DNA of 64,000 bases, from contig NZ_JAAGNZ010000001.1 of NCBI RefSeq assembly GCF_010747415.1, positions 3,596,001 through 3,660,000 on the forward strand, written 5' to 3'. The notes beneath the pieces are model-generated. The model saw nothing but the letters and a program-made list of their open reading frames with translations. It ran no database searches and was not told the origin of the DNA. Positions 8,282 to 16,146 of the stretch are shown here, one piece after another. Source of the stretch: Spirosoma agri. Lineage in GTDB: Bacteria > Bacteroidota > Bacteroidia > Cytophagales > Spirosomataceae. Positions within the stretch are counted from its first letter, which is position 1. The number at the start of each line of letters is the position of its first letter. The position numbers were made by a program, and so were the translations under genes.

Positions 8282-8770
8282 TTAGTACCCTCTGGGATAA
8301 CCGCCCCGCTCGTTTCCGTAGCCATTGCCATAGCCCCGCCCACGGCTGGCCGACCGGTCGTAAGGGCGCATCCGTTCGATCACCCGGTCCCGTTGCGCTG
8401 GATTAAGCACCGCCATCATGTCAAAAAACTCCCGTTGCCGCGCCTGTCGGAAAAAATCGCGCTGACGTGGATCACGTGCATTGATGGTATTGGTTTGCTG
8501 CTCGAACCGCTCCCGAATCCGACGAATCTCCCGCTCCTGCCGACGCGACAGATTCAGTTCGCGGTCCCACCAGTCCAGATGACGATCGAACTGATAATCA
8601 TCGTAATCGTAGTTATAATTGGGTTGACCGTACCCCGGCTGACCGTACCCCTGCTGTTGTTGTGGGTAGTTTCCGTTGGGGGGCGGTGATGGGTAGCCAT
8701 ACCGTTGCGCCAATACATTGGTGGAGAGTAGAACGACCAGCGTAGCGGCCGTCATCAGGACTTTTTTCAT
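8282..8770 (-). CDS. Periplasmic CpxP/Spy-like Gly/Gln/Tyr-rich protein
   Basis: The protein has 162 residues with a signal peptide ending near TNVLAQ. A low-complexity part rich in Tyr, Gly, Gln, Pro and Asp (residues about 22-62) precedes a charged helical segment. In that segment LNLSRRQEREIRRIRERFEQ and later LNPAQRDRVIERM resemble the paired LTxxQ-type motifs of CpxP/Spy-like periplasmic stress proteins. The C-terminus is again Gly/Tyr/Arg-rich. The role may be envelope-stress chaperoning or sensing; this is inferred from the helical repeats only. It is monocistronic with its own terminator. Confidence 0.65.
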   Translation of the reverse strand: MKKVLMTAATLVVLLSTNVLAQRYGYPSPPPNGNYPQQQQGYGQPGYGQPNYNYDYDDYQFDRHLDWWDRELNLSRRQEREIRRIRERFEQQTNTINARDPRQRDFFRQARQREFFDMMAVLNPAQRDRVIERMRPYDRSASRGRGYGNGYGNERGGYPRGY

Positions 8771-8856
8771 GGTTGATGTTTTTCAGGTTGTATTTGGCTC
8801 TTTGAACAACCAGCCATGAATTGGTTTAATTTAATCTCAAAAAAAGTATACAGAGC

Positions 8857-8904
8857 GAAAAAGTGAATGAATGAGCGCATCGATCACTCAACCACTCATT
8901 CACT
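8857..8904 (-). terminator. Terminator-like hairpin downstream of dctA
   Basis: Arms AGTGAATGA and TCATTCACT (862-870 and 896-904 of this kilobase) flank a 25-base loop. On the minus strand the second arm is followed by five T, about 15 bases after the dctA stop. Confidence 0.55.
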
Positions 8905-8919
8905 CTTTCGCGTAATCAC

Positions 8920-10191
8920 TCAATAGGTATAGTCTATCGGATCTTTCTGCGCTTCTAATTGCAATACCCGCTCGTACTTCGACCGGTCGAACTCGCCCTC
9001 GTTGTTGGCAATAAACAGGGTAGCCACCGTATTGCCGATTATGTTGGTAATGGATCGGGCTTCGGACATGAACCGGTCAACACCGAGCAGTAACGCCAGT
9101 CCTTCAACGGGAATCACTTTGATGGCCGTCAATGTGCTCGCCAGTACAATAAATCCGCTGCCGGTTACTCCCGCAGCCCCTTTCGAGGTCACCATCAAAA
9201 TGCCGATTATGGTTAGCTCCTGACCCAGCGTCAGATCGACACCGAAAACCTGCGCCAGAAATACGGTTGCCATCACCAGGTATATCGTCGTACCATCCAG
9301 ATTAAACGAATACCCCGCCGGAACCACAAGTCCCACCACGGAACGCGAACAGCCCAGCGTTTCGAGTTTGTCCATGATCTGCGGCAAAGCTGACTCCGAC
9401 GACGACGTTCCTAGCACGATCAGCAGTTCTTCTTTGATGAACTTCAGCACCGCCCACAAACTGATCTTGTAGTAGCGCAGAATCAGGTTCAGGATGACAA
9501 AAACGAACAGGAACATGGTGGCATAGACCGTGCCCATCAGCTTGGCCAGGGGCAACAACGTGCTCAAGCCGAACTTGCCGATCGTGAAGGCCATACCCCC
9601 AAATGCACCCAACGGAGCCAGCACCATAACCACACTCAGGATATTGAAAAATACCTTCGAGAGCCGCTCGAAGGTCTGGATCAGTGGCTTTCCCACATCA
9701 CCCATTCGGGCCAGACCGACGCCAAACAGGATCGAAAAAACCAATACTTGTATAATATCGCCGTCAGCGAAGGCTTTGATCGCATTGCTCGGTACGATGT
9801 GCAGAAAAAATTCCGTCCAGTCCATACCGGCTCCCTGCTCGGTGTATTTGCTGATATCACCGCCCTTGACGGCCGCGGTCTGAACGCCATCGCCGGGCCG
9901 GATAATATTGGCCAGCAGCAGACCGATTGCCAGGGCACCCGTTGTTACGACTTCGAAGTATAATAGCGCCTTTCCACCGACCCGGCCAACTTTTTTCAGA
10001 TCGCCCATATTACTGATACCCAGCACGATGGTCAGGAATATAATGGGCGCAATAACCATCTTGATCAGGTTGATGAAGAGGTCGCCGATGGGTTTGAGCT
10101 TGGCGGCTGTTTCGGGAAAGAAGTAGCCCGTCAGGATGCCGAGGGTAATGGCAATCAGGACACGAACAGTGAGGTTATTGAGAAGACGCAC
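8920..10191 (-). CDS. dctA: C4-dicarboxylate/proton symporter (DAACS family)
   Basis: The 423-residue polytopic membrane protein matches DctA closely. Seen in order: an N-terminal helix with LIAITLGILTGYFFPE, then LINLIKMVIAPIIFLTIV, the re-entrant serine-rich loop LIVLGTSSSESALPQ, SFNLDGTTIYL, SKGAAGVTGSGFIVLA and DRFMSEARSITNIIGN. These hold the substrate and cation sites. It should import succinate, malate or fumarate with protons. The start codon is GTG at 10191. A 12-base-arm inverted repeat lies just upstream and could cover the ribosome binding region. It follows the thioesterase gene on the same strand, separated by that hairpin. Confidence 0.92.
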   Translation of the reverse strand: MRLLNNLTVRVLIAITLGILTGYFFPETAAKLKPIGDLFINLIKMVIAPIIFLTIVLGISNMGDLKKVGRVGGKALLYFEVVTTGALAIGLLLANIIRPGDGVQTAAVKGGDISKYTEQGAGMDWTEFFLHIVPSNAIKAFADGDIIQVLVFSILFGVGLARMGDVGKPLIQTFERLSKVFFNILSVVMVLAPLGAFGGMAFTIGKFGLSTLLPLAKLMGTVYATMFLFVFVILNLILRYYKISLWAVLKFIKEELLIVLGTSSSESALPQIMDKLETLGCSRSVVGLVVPAGYSFNLDGTTIYLVMATVFLAQVFGVDLTLGQELTIIGILMVTSKGAAGVTGSGFIVLASTLTAIKVIPVEGLALLLGVDRFMSEARSITNIIGNTVATLFIANNEGEFDRSKYERVLQLEAQKDPIDYTY

Positions 10192-10199
10192 AGAACAGC

Positions 10200-10260
10200 A
10201 GGTTGTAGTTTATAGATTAGTATGGCCGAATGAGACACAACAAACCACAAACTACAACCT
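10200..10260. repeat. Inverted repeat between thioesterase gene and dctA
   Basis: Perfect 12-base arms AGGTTGTAGTTT (10200-10211) and its complement (10249-10260) surround a 37-base loop, with six T after the second arm on the plus strand. It fills most of the gap between the thioesterase stop and the dctA GTG, and its inner edge is about 8 bases from the dctA start. It could terminate transcription or control dctA translation. Confidence 0.6.
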
Positions 10261-10265
10261 TTTTT

Positions 10266-10793
10266 TCAAACGGCCTTGATCGGAAAAAGCTGATGCTTGA
10301 TTTCCCGTATGCGGTCGTTAAAATCGACATTTGGATAGTTTACGTTCGGCAGCAGGGTAGCCTGAAGGTATTCCATCACAACGGGGTCATGCTGAATGCG
10401 CTTGCCCGTCAGTACGCTGATGTATTTCGATGTCATCCAGAGTACGTTTTTGAGGTGCGTCTTGGCGTCGTCGGTCATCACGAATTCCGTCACGAGCGTG
10501 TCTTCGTTAAAGTAGATCAGCCGGGACCTGATGCGTATCCACTCGCTGACCATGGCGGGGCGTATGTAGGCGATCTGGTGCTGATAAACGACCCAACTCG
10601 TTTTCAATTCCCGAAACATCTGCCCCGGATTGAAGTCATAAAGGGTAGCGACCTGATCTTCGCGGGCGTTGAAATAATAATCGAAATACTTTGAGTTGTT
10701 GAGGTGTTGCAGCGGGTCGCAGTCCTGAAAGCGGATGATTACCCGTGTTTCGGTTTCTGTCGGGTACGTACGGTTGGGGTCGCGGTGAAACAT
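10266..10793 (-). CDS. Acyl-CoA thioesterase family (hot-dog fold) protein
   Basis: The 175-residue protein has the 4HBT-type signature RFQDCDPLQHLNNSKYFDYY near residue 25. There the Asp and the HLNN segment form the hot-dog active site, followed by a long central helix region. Family members hydrolyse acyl-CoA or hydroxybenzoyl-CoA thioesters. The chain exceeds the minimal YbgC size (about 130) by a C-terminal extension of some 40 residues ending in FPIKAV. The chain length of the substrate is not readable. It is co-oriented with dctA downstream. Confidence 0.8.
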   Translation of the reverse strand: MFHRDPNRTYPTETETRVIIRFQDCDPLQHLNNSKYFDYYFNAREDQVATLYDFNPGQMFRELKTSWVVYQHQIAYIRPAMVSEWIRIRSRLIYFNEDTLVTEFVMTDDAKTHLKNVLWMTSKYISVLTGKRIQHDPVVMEYLQATLLPNVNYPNVDFNDRIREIKHQLFPIKAV

Positions 10794-10987
10794 AACTGGC
10801 CGTGAATTTAGAGGGTGACGCCGATTTTAAGTATTTTACTGGATACGGCCTCTTTTTGTTCCGAAGAAAATCCGGCACCTACAGGAATTGGCCCAATCCA
10901 GCCGGGTTACCAGCACCGTTCAGACTTTTTATTCCCGATTTGCGTTAGTACAACAAGTTCATTTCTCCTTCTAATTACCGGACATCT

Positions 10988-11437
10988 ATGAAAATCATAC
11001 GCACCCTGTTACCCGTCCTTGTTCTGCTACTTAGTCTATCGGCCTTTGCGCCAGCCGACAATCCCGATGCGGTTGTTGGCACCTGGCTCAACGGCACAAA
11101 AAAAGGACACGTTCAGATTTATAAGCAGGGCGGCACCTATTTCGGTAAGCTCATCTGGATCAGCGAACCCAACGATCCGGCTACGGGTAAACCCAAAACG
11201 GACATCCGCAACGCCGATGCGTCCAAACGGAACCGCCAGCTGATGAATCTGCCCCTGATGTACAACTTCAAGTTCAATGGCGACAACGTCTGGACCGACG
11301 GGAAGATCTACAACCCCGAAGACGGCAAAGAATACAACTGTAAGATGACGCTCAAAGATCCAAACACCCTCGACGTTCGCGGGTACGTAGGCATCTCGCT
11401 CCTGGGCAAAACCCAGACCTGGACACGAATCAAATAA
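10988..11437 (+). CDS. DUF2147 secreted protein
   Basis: The 149-residue protein has a signal peptide (LLPVLVLLLSLSAFAPA) followed by a DUF2147 domain. The domain opens with VVGTWLNGTKKGHVQIYKQG and continues with YFGKLIWISEPNDPATGKP, a DGKIYNPEDGKEYNCKMTL block and a final VRGYVGISLLGKTQTWTR. The fold is a small lipocalin-like beta barrel and the molecular role of the family is unknown. The N-terminal part sets length and gap around conserved W and Y residues. It is probably transcribed alone, 194 bases after the divergent thioesterase start. Confidence 0.85.
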   Translation: MKIIRTLLPVLVLLLSLSAFAPADNPDAVVGTWLNGTKKGHVQIYKQGGTYFGKLIWISEPNDPATGKPKTDIRNADASKRNRQLMNLPLMYNFKFNGDNVWTDGKIYNPEDGKEYNCKMTLKDPNTLDVRGYVGISLLGKTQTWTRIK

Positions 11438-11546
11438 GGTCAGTTTTTGCGGTCCGCCGGTCCATCCTACCCGTGGCCCGACGGACCGTATCTAGTACCA
11501 CCCCGGCTGCAACGACGGTTCGGCTTTTGCACAAGTTCATAAACCT

Positions 11547-12680
11547 ATGTCAACCCTCATTATCGGTGCCGGACCAGCGGGGCTGGCGATGGCCGGGCAA
11601 CTTGCCCAGCTCAATCAGCCGTTCACGGTGCTCGAAGCCAGCGAATACATTGGGTTTGCTTGGCGAAATCACTACGACCGGCTGCATCTGCACACCGTTA
11701 AAGCGTACTCCCAGTTACCGCATTTCCCCTACCCGGCCAGTTACCCGACCTACGTTACGCGCTTACAGGTTGTCGAGTATCTGGAACGCTACGCTGAACA
11801 GTTCAACATTCGGCCACTCTTCAATCAAAAGGTTACCGCTATAAGCCGCAACGCAGACGGAACATGGCAGGTCCAGACCGAAACAGATAGCTTCACGGCA
11901 GAACGGGTTGTTGTCGCCACGGGTTACAATCGCATCCCGAACGTACCGGAGCTGCCCGGTCAACGCAATTTTCGGGGCATCATCTGGCATAGTCACGAAT
12001 ACCGCAATGGCGCTCCCTTCCGCGACGAAAACGCACTGGTCGTAGGCATGGGCAATACGGGAGCAGAACTGGCACTGGACCTGCTGGAGCACGGAGCACA
12101 TCCGTTCATTTCGGTACGCGGACCGGTCAACATCATCCGGCGCGATGTGTTCGGGAAACCAGCACAACCAATGGCCATTTTTTTGAGTAAATTCCCGAAC
12201 TGGTTCTATGATTTTGTGGCGGGCCTGTCGCAGAAATTCAGCGTAGGCGACGTGTCGGTGTATGGGTTGGGCAAACCGGCTCACCCTCCTTCCTATGACA
12301 CCCGACGCGGTAAAATACCGGTGATCGACATCGGCACCCTCGACCAGATCAAAGCCGGCAGGATTACGGTCGTTCCGGGTATTGACCGGCTTAACGCCAA
12401 AACCGTAACGTTTACCGACGGACGCGAACTGCCGTTCGATGTTATTATTCTGGCAACGGGCTATAGACCGGGACTCACTTCATTTCTGAACCCGACGCTG
12501 ACTGCGCGTATTCTAAACGACAACGGCTACCCTAAACACCTCTGGTTCAACGAGGATGCACTGCGCGGTCTTTATTTTCTGGGTTATACTACTCCGTTGA
12601 CCGGCATCATTTATAACCTCACGATTGATTCGGATCGAATCGCCCGGCATATTGCCCAAAACAATTTTGTCTCGGCATAG
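11547..12680 (+). CDS. Flavin-containing monooxygenase-like oxidoreductase
   Basis: The 377-residue protein has the FAD loop GAGPAG at residues 7-12, the FMO/BVMO fingerprint FRGIIWHSHEY at about residues 142-152, and the NADPH loop GMGNTG at about residue 167. A C-terminal ATGYRP segment closes the FAD site. Length and motif order match compact single-domain FMOs of the YUCCA/putative flavoprotein CzcO-like group. It should oxygenate a nucleophilic or ketone substrate with NADPH and O2. The substrate is unknown. It stands alone between DUF2147 and csbD-like genes. Confidence 0.85.
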   Translation: MSTLIIGAGPAGLAMAGQLAQLNQPFTVLEASEYIGFAWRNHYDRLHLHTVKAYSQLPHFPYPASYPTYVTRLQVVEYLERYAEQFNIRPLFNQKVTAISRNADGTWQVQTETDSFTAERVVVATGYNRIPNVPELPGQRNFRGIIWHSHEYRNGAPFRDENALVVGMGNTGAELALDLLEHGAHPFISVRGPVNIIRRDVFGKPAQPMAIFLSKFPNWFYDFVAGLSQKFSVGDVSVYGLGKPAHPPSYDTRRGKIPVIDIGTLDQIKAGRITVVPGIDRLNAKTVTFTDGRELPFDVIILATGYRPGLTSFLNPTLTARILNDNGYPKHLWFNEDALRGLYFLGYTTPLTGIIYNLTIDSDRIARHIAQNNFVSA

Positions 12681-12745
12681 TTCTATTAGTGTAATCACGA
12701 TGATTGCGGAGTATCATTCTATTCTACGTTATAAACACTACGATC

Positions 12746-12931
12746 ATGAACGAGACAACACTAAAAGGAGGCTGGAACGAACTAAAAGGTAAAATCAAAC
12801 AAGCCTACGGTGAGTTAACCGACGACGACCTGACGTACGCGGAAGGGAAGGAAGACGAAATGTGGGGTAAACTCCAGCAGAAAACAGGTAAGACGAAAGA
12901 CGAAATAAATAAATCCGTTGCTGATCTTTAA
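12746..12931 (+). CDS. CsbD family stress protein
   Basis: Starting at ATG 12746 gives a 61-residue protein that opens [20 protein letters not shown] and continues with [20 protein letters not shown], the standard CsbD pattern. CsbD proteins are small helical proteins induced by general stress, with no known activity. An in-frame upstream TTG/ATG-like extension from 12704 is rejected, because the family begins at this Met. A strong terminator follows 22 bases after the stop. Confidence 0.9.
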   Translation: MNETTLKGGWNELKGKIKQAYGELTDDDLTYAEGKEDEMWGKLQQKTGKTKDEINKSVADL

Positions 12932-12953
12932 TCAATAACGGTCAGCTCAGTGA

Positions 12954-12985
12954 AAAGCCGGAACCGACAGGTTCCGGCTTTTTTT
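12954..12985 (+). terminator. Rho-independent terminator of the csbD-like gene
   Basis: A perfect 12-base stem AAAGCCGGAACC/GGTTCCGGCTTT with loop GACA runs into further T residues. Confidence 0.92.
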
Positions 12986-13138
12986 GTCCCCCTCGGTCCT
13001 AATATGAAGGCTAGCTTGTTGAGGTATACCCTACCGTTCTTACAAAAATTGTTAAAAACCACTCGGAGCCATTGACTTAACCGGGAAGCCTGTGTAACTA
13101 TACGAGTAGTTTCTATTCCTGACTTAATCGTATAGTTT

Positions 13139-15997
13139 ATGCACACCTTCTCTAGTCAATACGGACGAGTTGTATCGACGCGCGCCTGCCGTGGTATACT
13201 TGTCATCGCCTTTCTGATCGGCAGTTACCTGCCCATTCTGGCTCAGGATAAGCCAGTGGCCAGCGCCCTGCCTGAGGGCATCACTAAGGTTGCGTCGGTC
13301 GAAGGCATCACCGAATACCAGCTCAAAAACGGGTTGCGTGTTCTGCTCTTCCCGGATCCTTCCAAAGCAACGATTACGGTTAATATCACCTACATGGTCG
13401 GTTCACGGCACGAGGGTCTGGGCGAAACGGGTATGGCCCATCTGCTGGAACATATGGTCTTCAAAGGCTCAACGAAGCACAAGAATGTACCGCAGGAACT
13501 AACCGAACATGGTTCCTGGCCGAACGGGACCACCTGGTATGACCGCACCAATTATTTCGAGACGTTTTCCGCAACGGATGATAACCTAAAATGGGCGCTT
13601 GACCTGGAGTCGGACCGAATGGTGAACAGCTTCATCAAGAAAGAAGACCTGGAAACCGAATTCACCGTTGTCCGGAATGAGTTTGAGATGGGCGAGAACT
13701 CACCGCAGTACGTGCTCATGGAACGGGTGCTGTCGTCGGCGTATTTGTGGCACAACTATGGCAAATCGACCATCGGTTCGAAAGAAGACATTGAACGGGT
13801 TCCCATCGATAACCTGAAAGCATTTTACCAGAAGTATTACCAGCCCGACAATGCTATTCTGCTAGTGGCCGGAAAGTTGGATGAGGTCAAAACCTTGGCA
13901 TTGGTCGATCAGTATTTCAGCCCCATCCCGAAACCTACCCGCGTGCTCAAACAACCATATACGGTTGAGCCAACGCAGGATGGCGAGCGAGTGGTGACAC
14001 TCAAGCGGGTGGGCGACACCCAGGGCGTTGCGGCTGCCTACCACACCCCCGCCGGAACGCATCCCGACTATCCGGTACTGGATGTGCTGATGGACGTACT
14101 GACCAACGAGCCTTCCGGCCGACTCTACAAAGCGCTGGTCGAGAACAAAAAAGCGGCCTTTCAGTATGGCTGGACACCCGCCCTTCATGATCCGGGCTTT
14201 GCCTATTTCTACGCCGAAGTGCGCAAGGAAAACTCGCTGGATTCGGCCCGAACGGTCATGATGAGCACGCTGGATGGCATCACCGGCAAAGCCCCTACGG
14301 CAGACGAAGTTGAGCGGGCCAAGACCAAGATCCTGAGCGGTATCGAACTCATGTTCAAGCAGGTAGATCGCGTAGGACTGCAACTGAGTGAGTATATGGC
14401 AGCGGGTGACTGGCGGCTGGTTTTTCTGTACCGTGACGCCATCCGGAAGGTGACACCTGCCGATGTGCAGCGCGTCGCTCAGGCCTACCTAAAACCCTCC
14501 AACCGAACCGTTGGCCTGTTCGTACCTGACCAGAAACCCGACCGGGCTGAAATTACGGCTGCGCCGGACATTATGAGTCTCGTCAAGGATTATAAGGGTG
14601 AGCAGATGGTGGCGGCTGGTGAAGCCTTTGACGCATCGCCGGCCAATATCGACAGCCGCACCAAACGTGGGCAGGAAGCAAACGGGCTGAAATATGCGCT
14701 GCTGCCCAAAAGTACGCGGGGCAATTCGGTGAACGTACGCATCCAATTGCGAATGGGCGACGAAACAAGCCTGGTCAATAAAATGACGGTTTCCGGTTTC
14801 ACGGCATCGATGCTCGAACGCGGTACAAAGACCCGGAGCTATCAGCAGATCAAGGACGAGCTGGACAAATTGAAAGCCCGCGCCTATGTGTATCCATCCG
14901 GTCAGAGTGTAGTGGCCAGCATCGAGACGTCGAAAGAGAATCTGCCCGCCGTACTAAAAATCGTGACTGATTACCTGCGCAATCCAACCTTCCCTGAAGC
15001 CGAATTCAATAAGCTGAAGGAAGAGAGACTAGCGCAGATCGAGTCGCAGAAGCAGGAGCCGCAGGCGATTGCCTACAACGTGGCCGAACGAACCATGAAC
15101 CCCTACCCCAAAGGACACGTCTGGTACACGAAGACGTTTGACGAAGAAATCGACGAGATCAAGAAACTGACCGTCGATGAGGTTCGCCAGTTTTACAAAG
15201 ACTTTTATGGAGCGCAAAACGCCGTTGTGTCCGTTGTCGGTGCTTTTGACGAGCCAACTATCCGAACGGCGCTGAAAAACGATCTGGGCAAGTGGAAAGC
15301 CGCGAAACCCTTCTCACGCGTGCCGCTCCAGCTCTTTGCCGATCTGAAAAACAAAACGGAGTCGATTCAAACCAGCGACAAGGCCAATGCTATGCTAGTG
15401 ACCGGCATGAAGTTTCCGATGCGCGACGATGACCCCGATTATGCGGCTCTGTACATGGCAAATTACATCCTGGGCGACGGGTTTCTAAACTCCCGGCTGG
15501 CAACCCGAATCCGGCAAAAGGAAGGGGTCAGTTATGGCGTTGGTTCGTACGTATACGCCGATGATAATGACAAGGTGGCCAACTTTGGCTCGTATGCGAT
15601 CTACAACCCCGAAAACTCGGACCGGCTGGAAAAAGCGTATCGGGAAGAAGTTGACAAACTCGTTAAGGAGGGCATAACAGCCGATGAGCTGAAAGCTGCC
15701 AAAACTGCCGTGTTGCAGAACAACCAGGTCGAACGGTCGCAGGATGGGGTGTTGACCCAAAAACTAGGGCAGTACCTTACCAGAGCTGAAGGCCGGACAT
15801 TTGCCTACGATGCCGAACTAGAAAAGCGAATTCAGGCGCTGACGCCCGAACAGGTGAATGCGACCGTGAAGAAATACATCGATTACTCAAAACTGACGAT
15901 CGTGAAAGCCGGTGATTTCGAAAACGCAGCAAAAAAAGCCGCCGAGAAAGCCAAAACACAACCGGCTTCATCCATTGGCGGGGGTGACAAAAATTAG
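13139..15997 (+). CDS. M16 family zinc protease (first of tandem pair)
   Basis: The 952-residue secreted protein (signal region ending around ILAQDK) contains two full M16 units. The inverted zinc motif HLLEH is at about residue 100 (HxxEH), with the extra Glu ligand expected in the ESDRM...E region downstream. The C-terminal unit lacks HxxEH, as is usual for the inactive M16_C half. Such 'pitrilysin-like' proteins degrade peptides in the periplasm. The downstream neighbour at 16147 is a close paralogue with the same layout, so the two arose by tandem duplication. Confidence 0.9.
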   Translation: MHTFSSQYGRVVSTRACRGILVIAFLIGSYLPILAQDKPVASALPEGITKVASVEGITEYQLKNGLRVLLFPDPSKATITVNITYMVGSRHEGLGETGMAHLLEHMVFKGSTKHKNVPQELTEHGSWPNGTTWYDRTNYFETFSATDDNLKWALDLESDRMVNSFIKKEDLETEFTVVRNEFEMGENSPQYVLMERVLSSAYLWHNYGKSTIGSKEDIERVPIDNLKAFYQKYYQPDNAILLVAGKLDEVKTLALVDQYFSPIPKPTRVLKQPYTVEPTQDGERVVTLKRVGDTQGVAAAYHTPAGTHPDYPVLDVLMDVLTNEPSGRLYKALVENKKAAFQYGWTPALHDPGFAYFYAEVRKENSLDSARTVMMSTLDGITGKAPTADEVERAKTKILSGIELMFKQVDRVGLQLSEYMAAGDWRLVFLYRDAIRKVTPADVQRVAQAYLKPSNRTVGLFVPDQKPDRAEITAAPDIMSLVKDYKGEQMVAAGEAFDASPANIDSRTKRGQEANGLKYALLPKSTRGNSVNVRIQLRMGDETSLVNKMTVSGFTASMLERGTKTRSYQQIKDELDKLKARAYVYPSGQSVVASIETSKENLPAVLKIVTDYLRNPTFPEAEFNKLKEERLAQIESQKQEPQAIAYNVAERTMNPYPKGHVWYTKTFDEEIDEIKKLTVDEVRQFYKDFYGAQNAVVSVVGAFDEPTIRTALKNDLGKWKAAKPFSRVPLQLFADLKNKTESIQTSDKANAMLVTGMKFPMRDDDPDYAALYMANYILGDGFLNSRLATRIRQKEGVSYGVGSYVYADDNDKVANFGSYAIYNPENSDRLEKAYREEVDKLVKEGITADELKAAKTAVLQNNQVERSQDGVLTQKLGQYLTRAEGRTFAYDAELEKRIQALTPEQVNATVKKYIDYSKLTIVKAGDFENAAKKAAEKAKTQPASSIGGGDKN

Positions 15998-16146
15998 GTC
16001 AGTTTCAACCCGCATGGTTAGTTTGTGCGGGTCGAATAACCACTCATCCATTTATTTACGAAACCGTGTAGAAAGCATTGACATAATCAAAAAGACGCTG
16101 TATTTATACCACTATTTTTTGAATGTCTACTTAATCCTATTTTTTT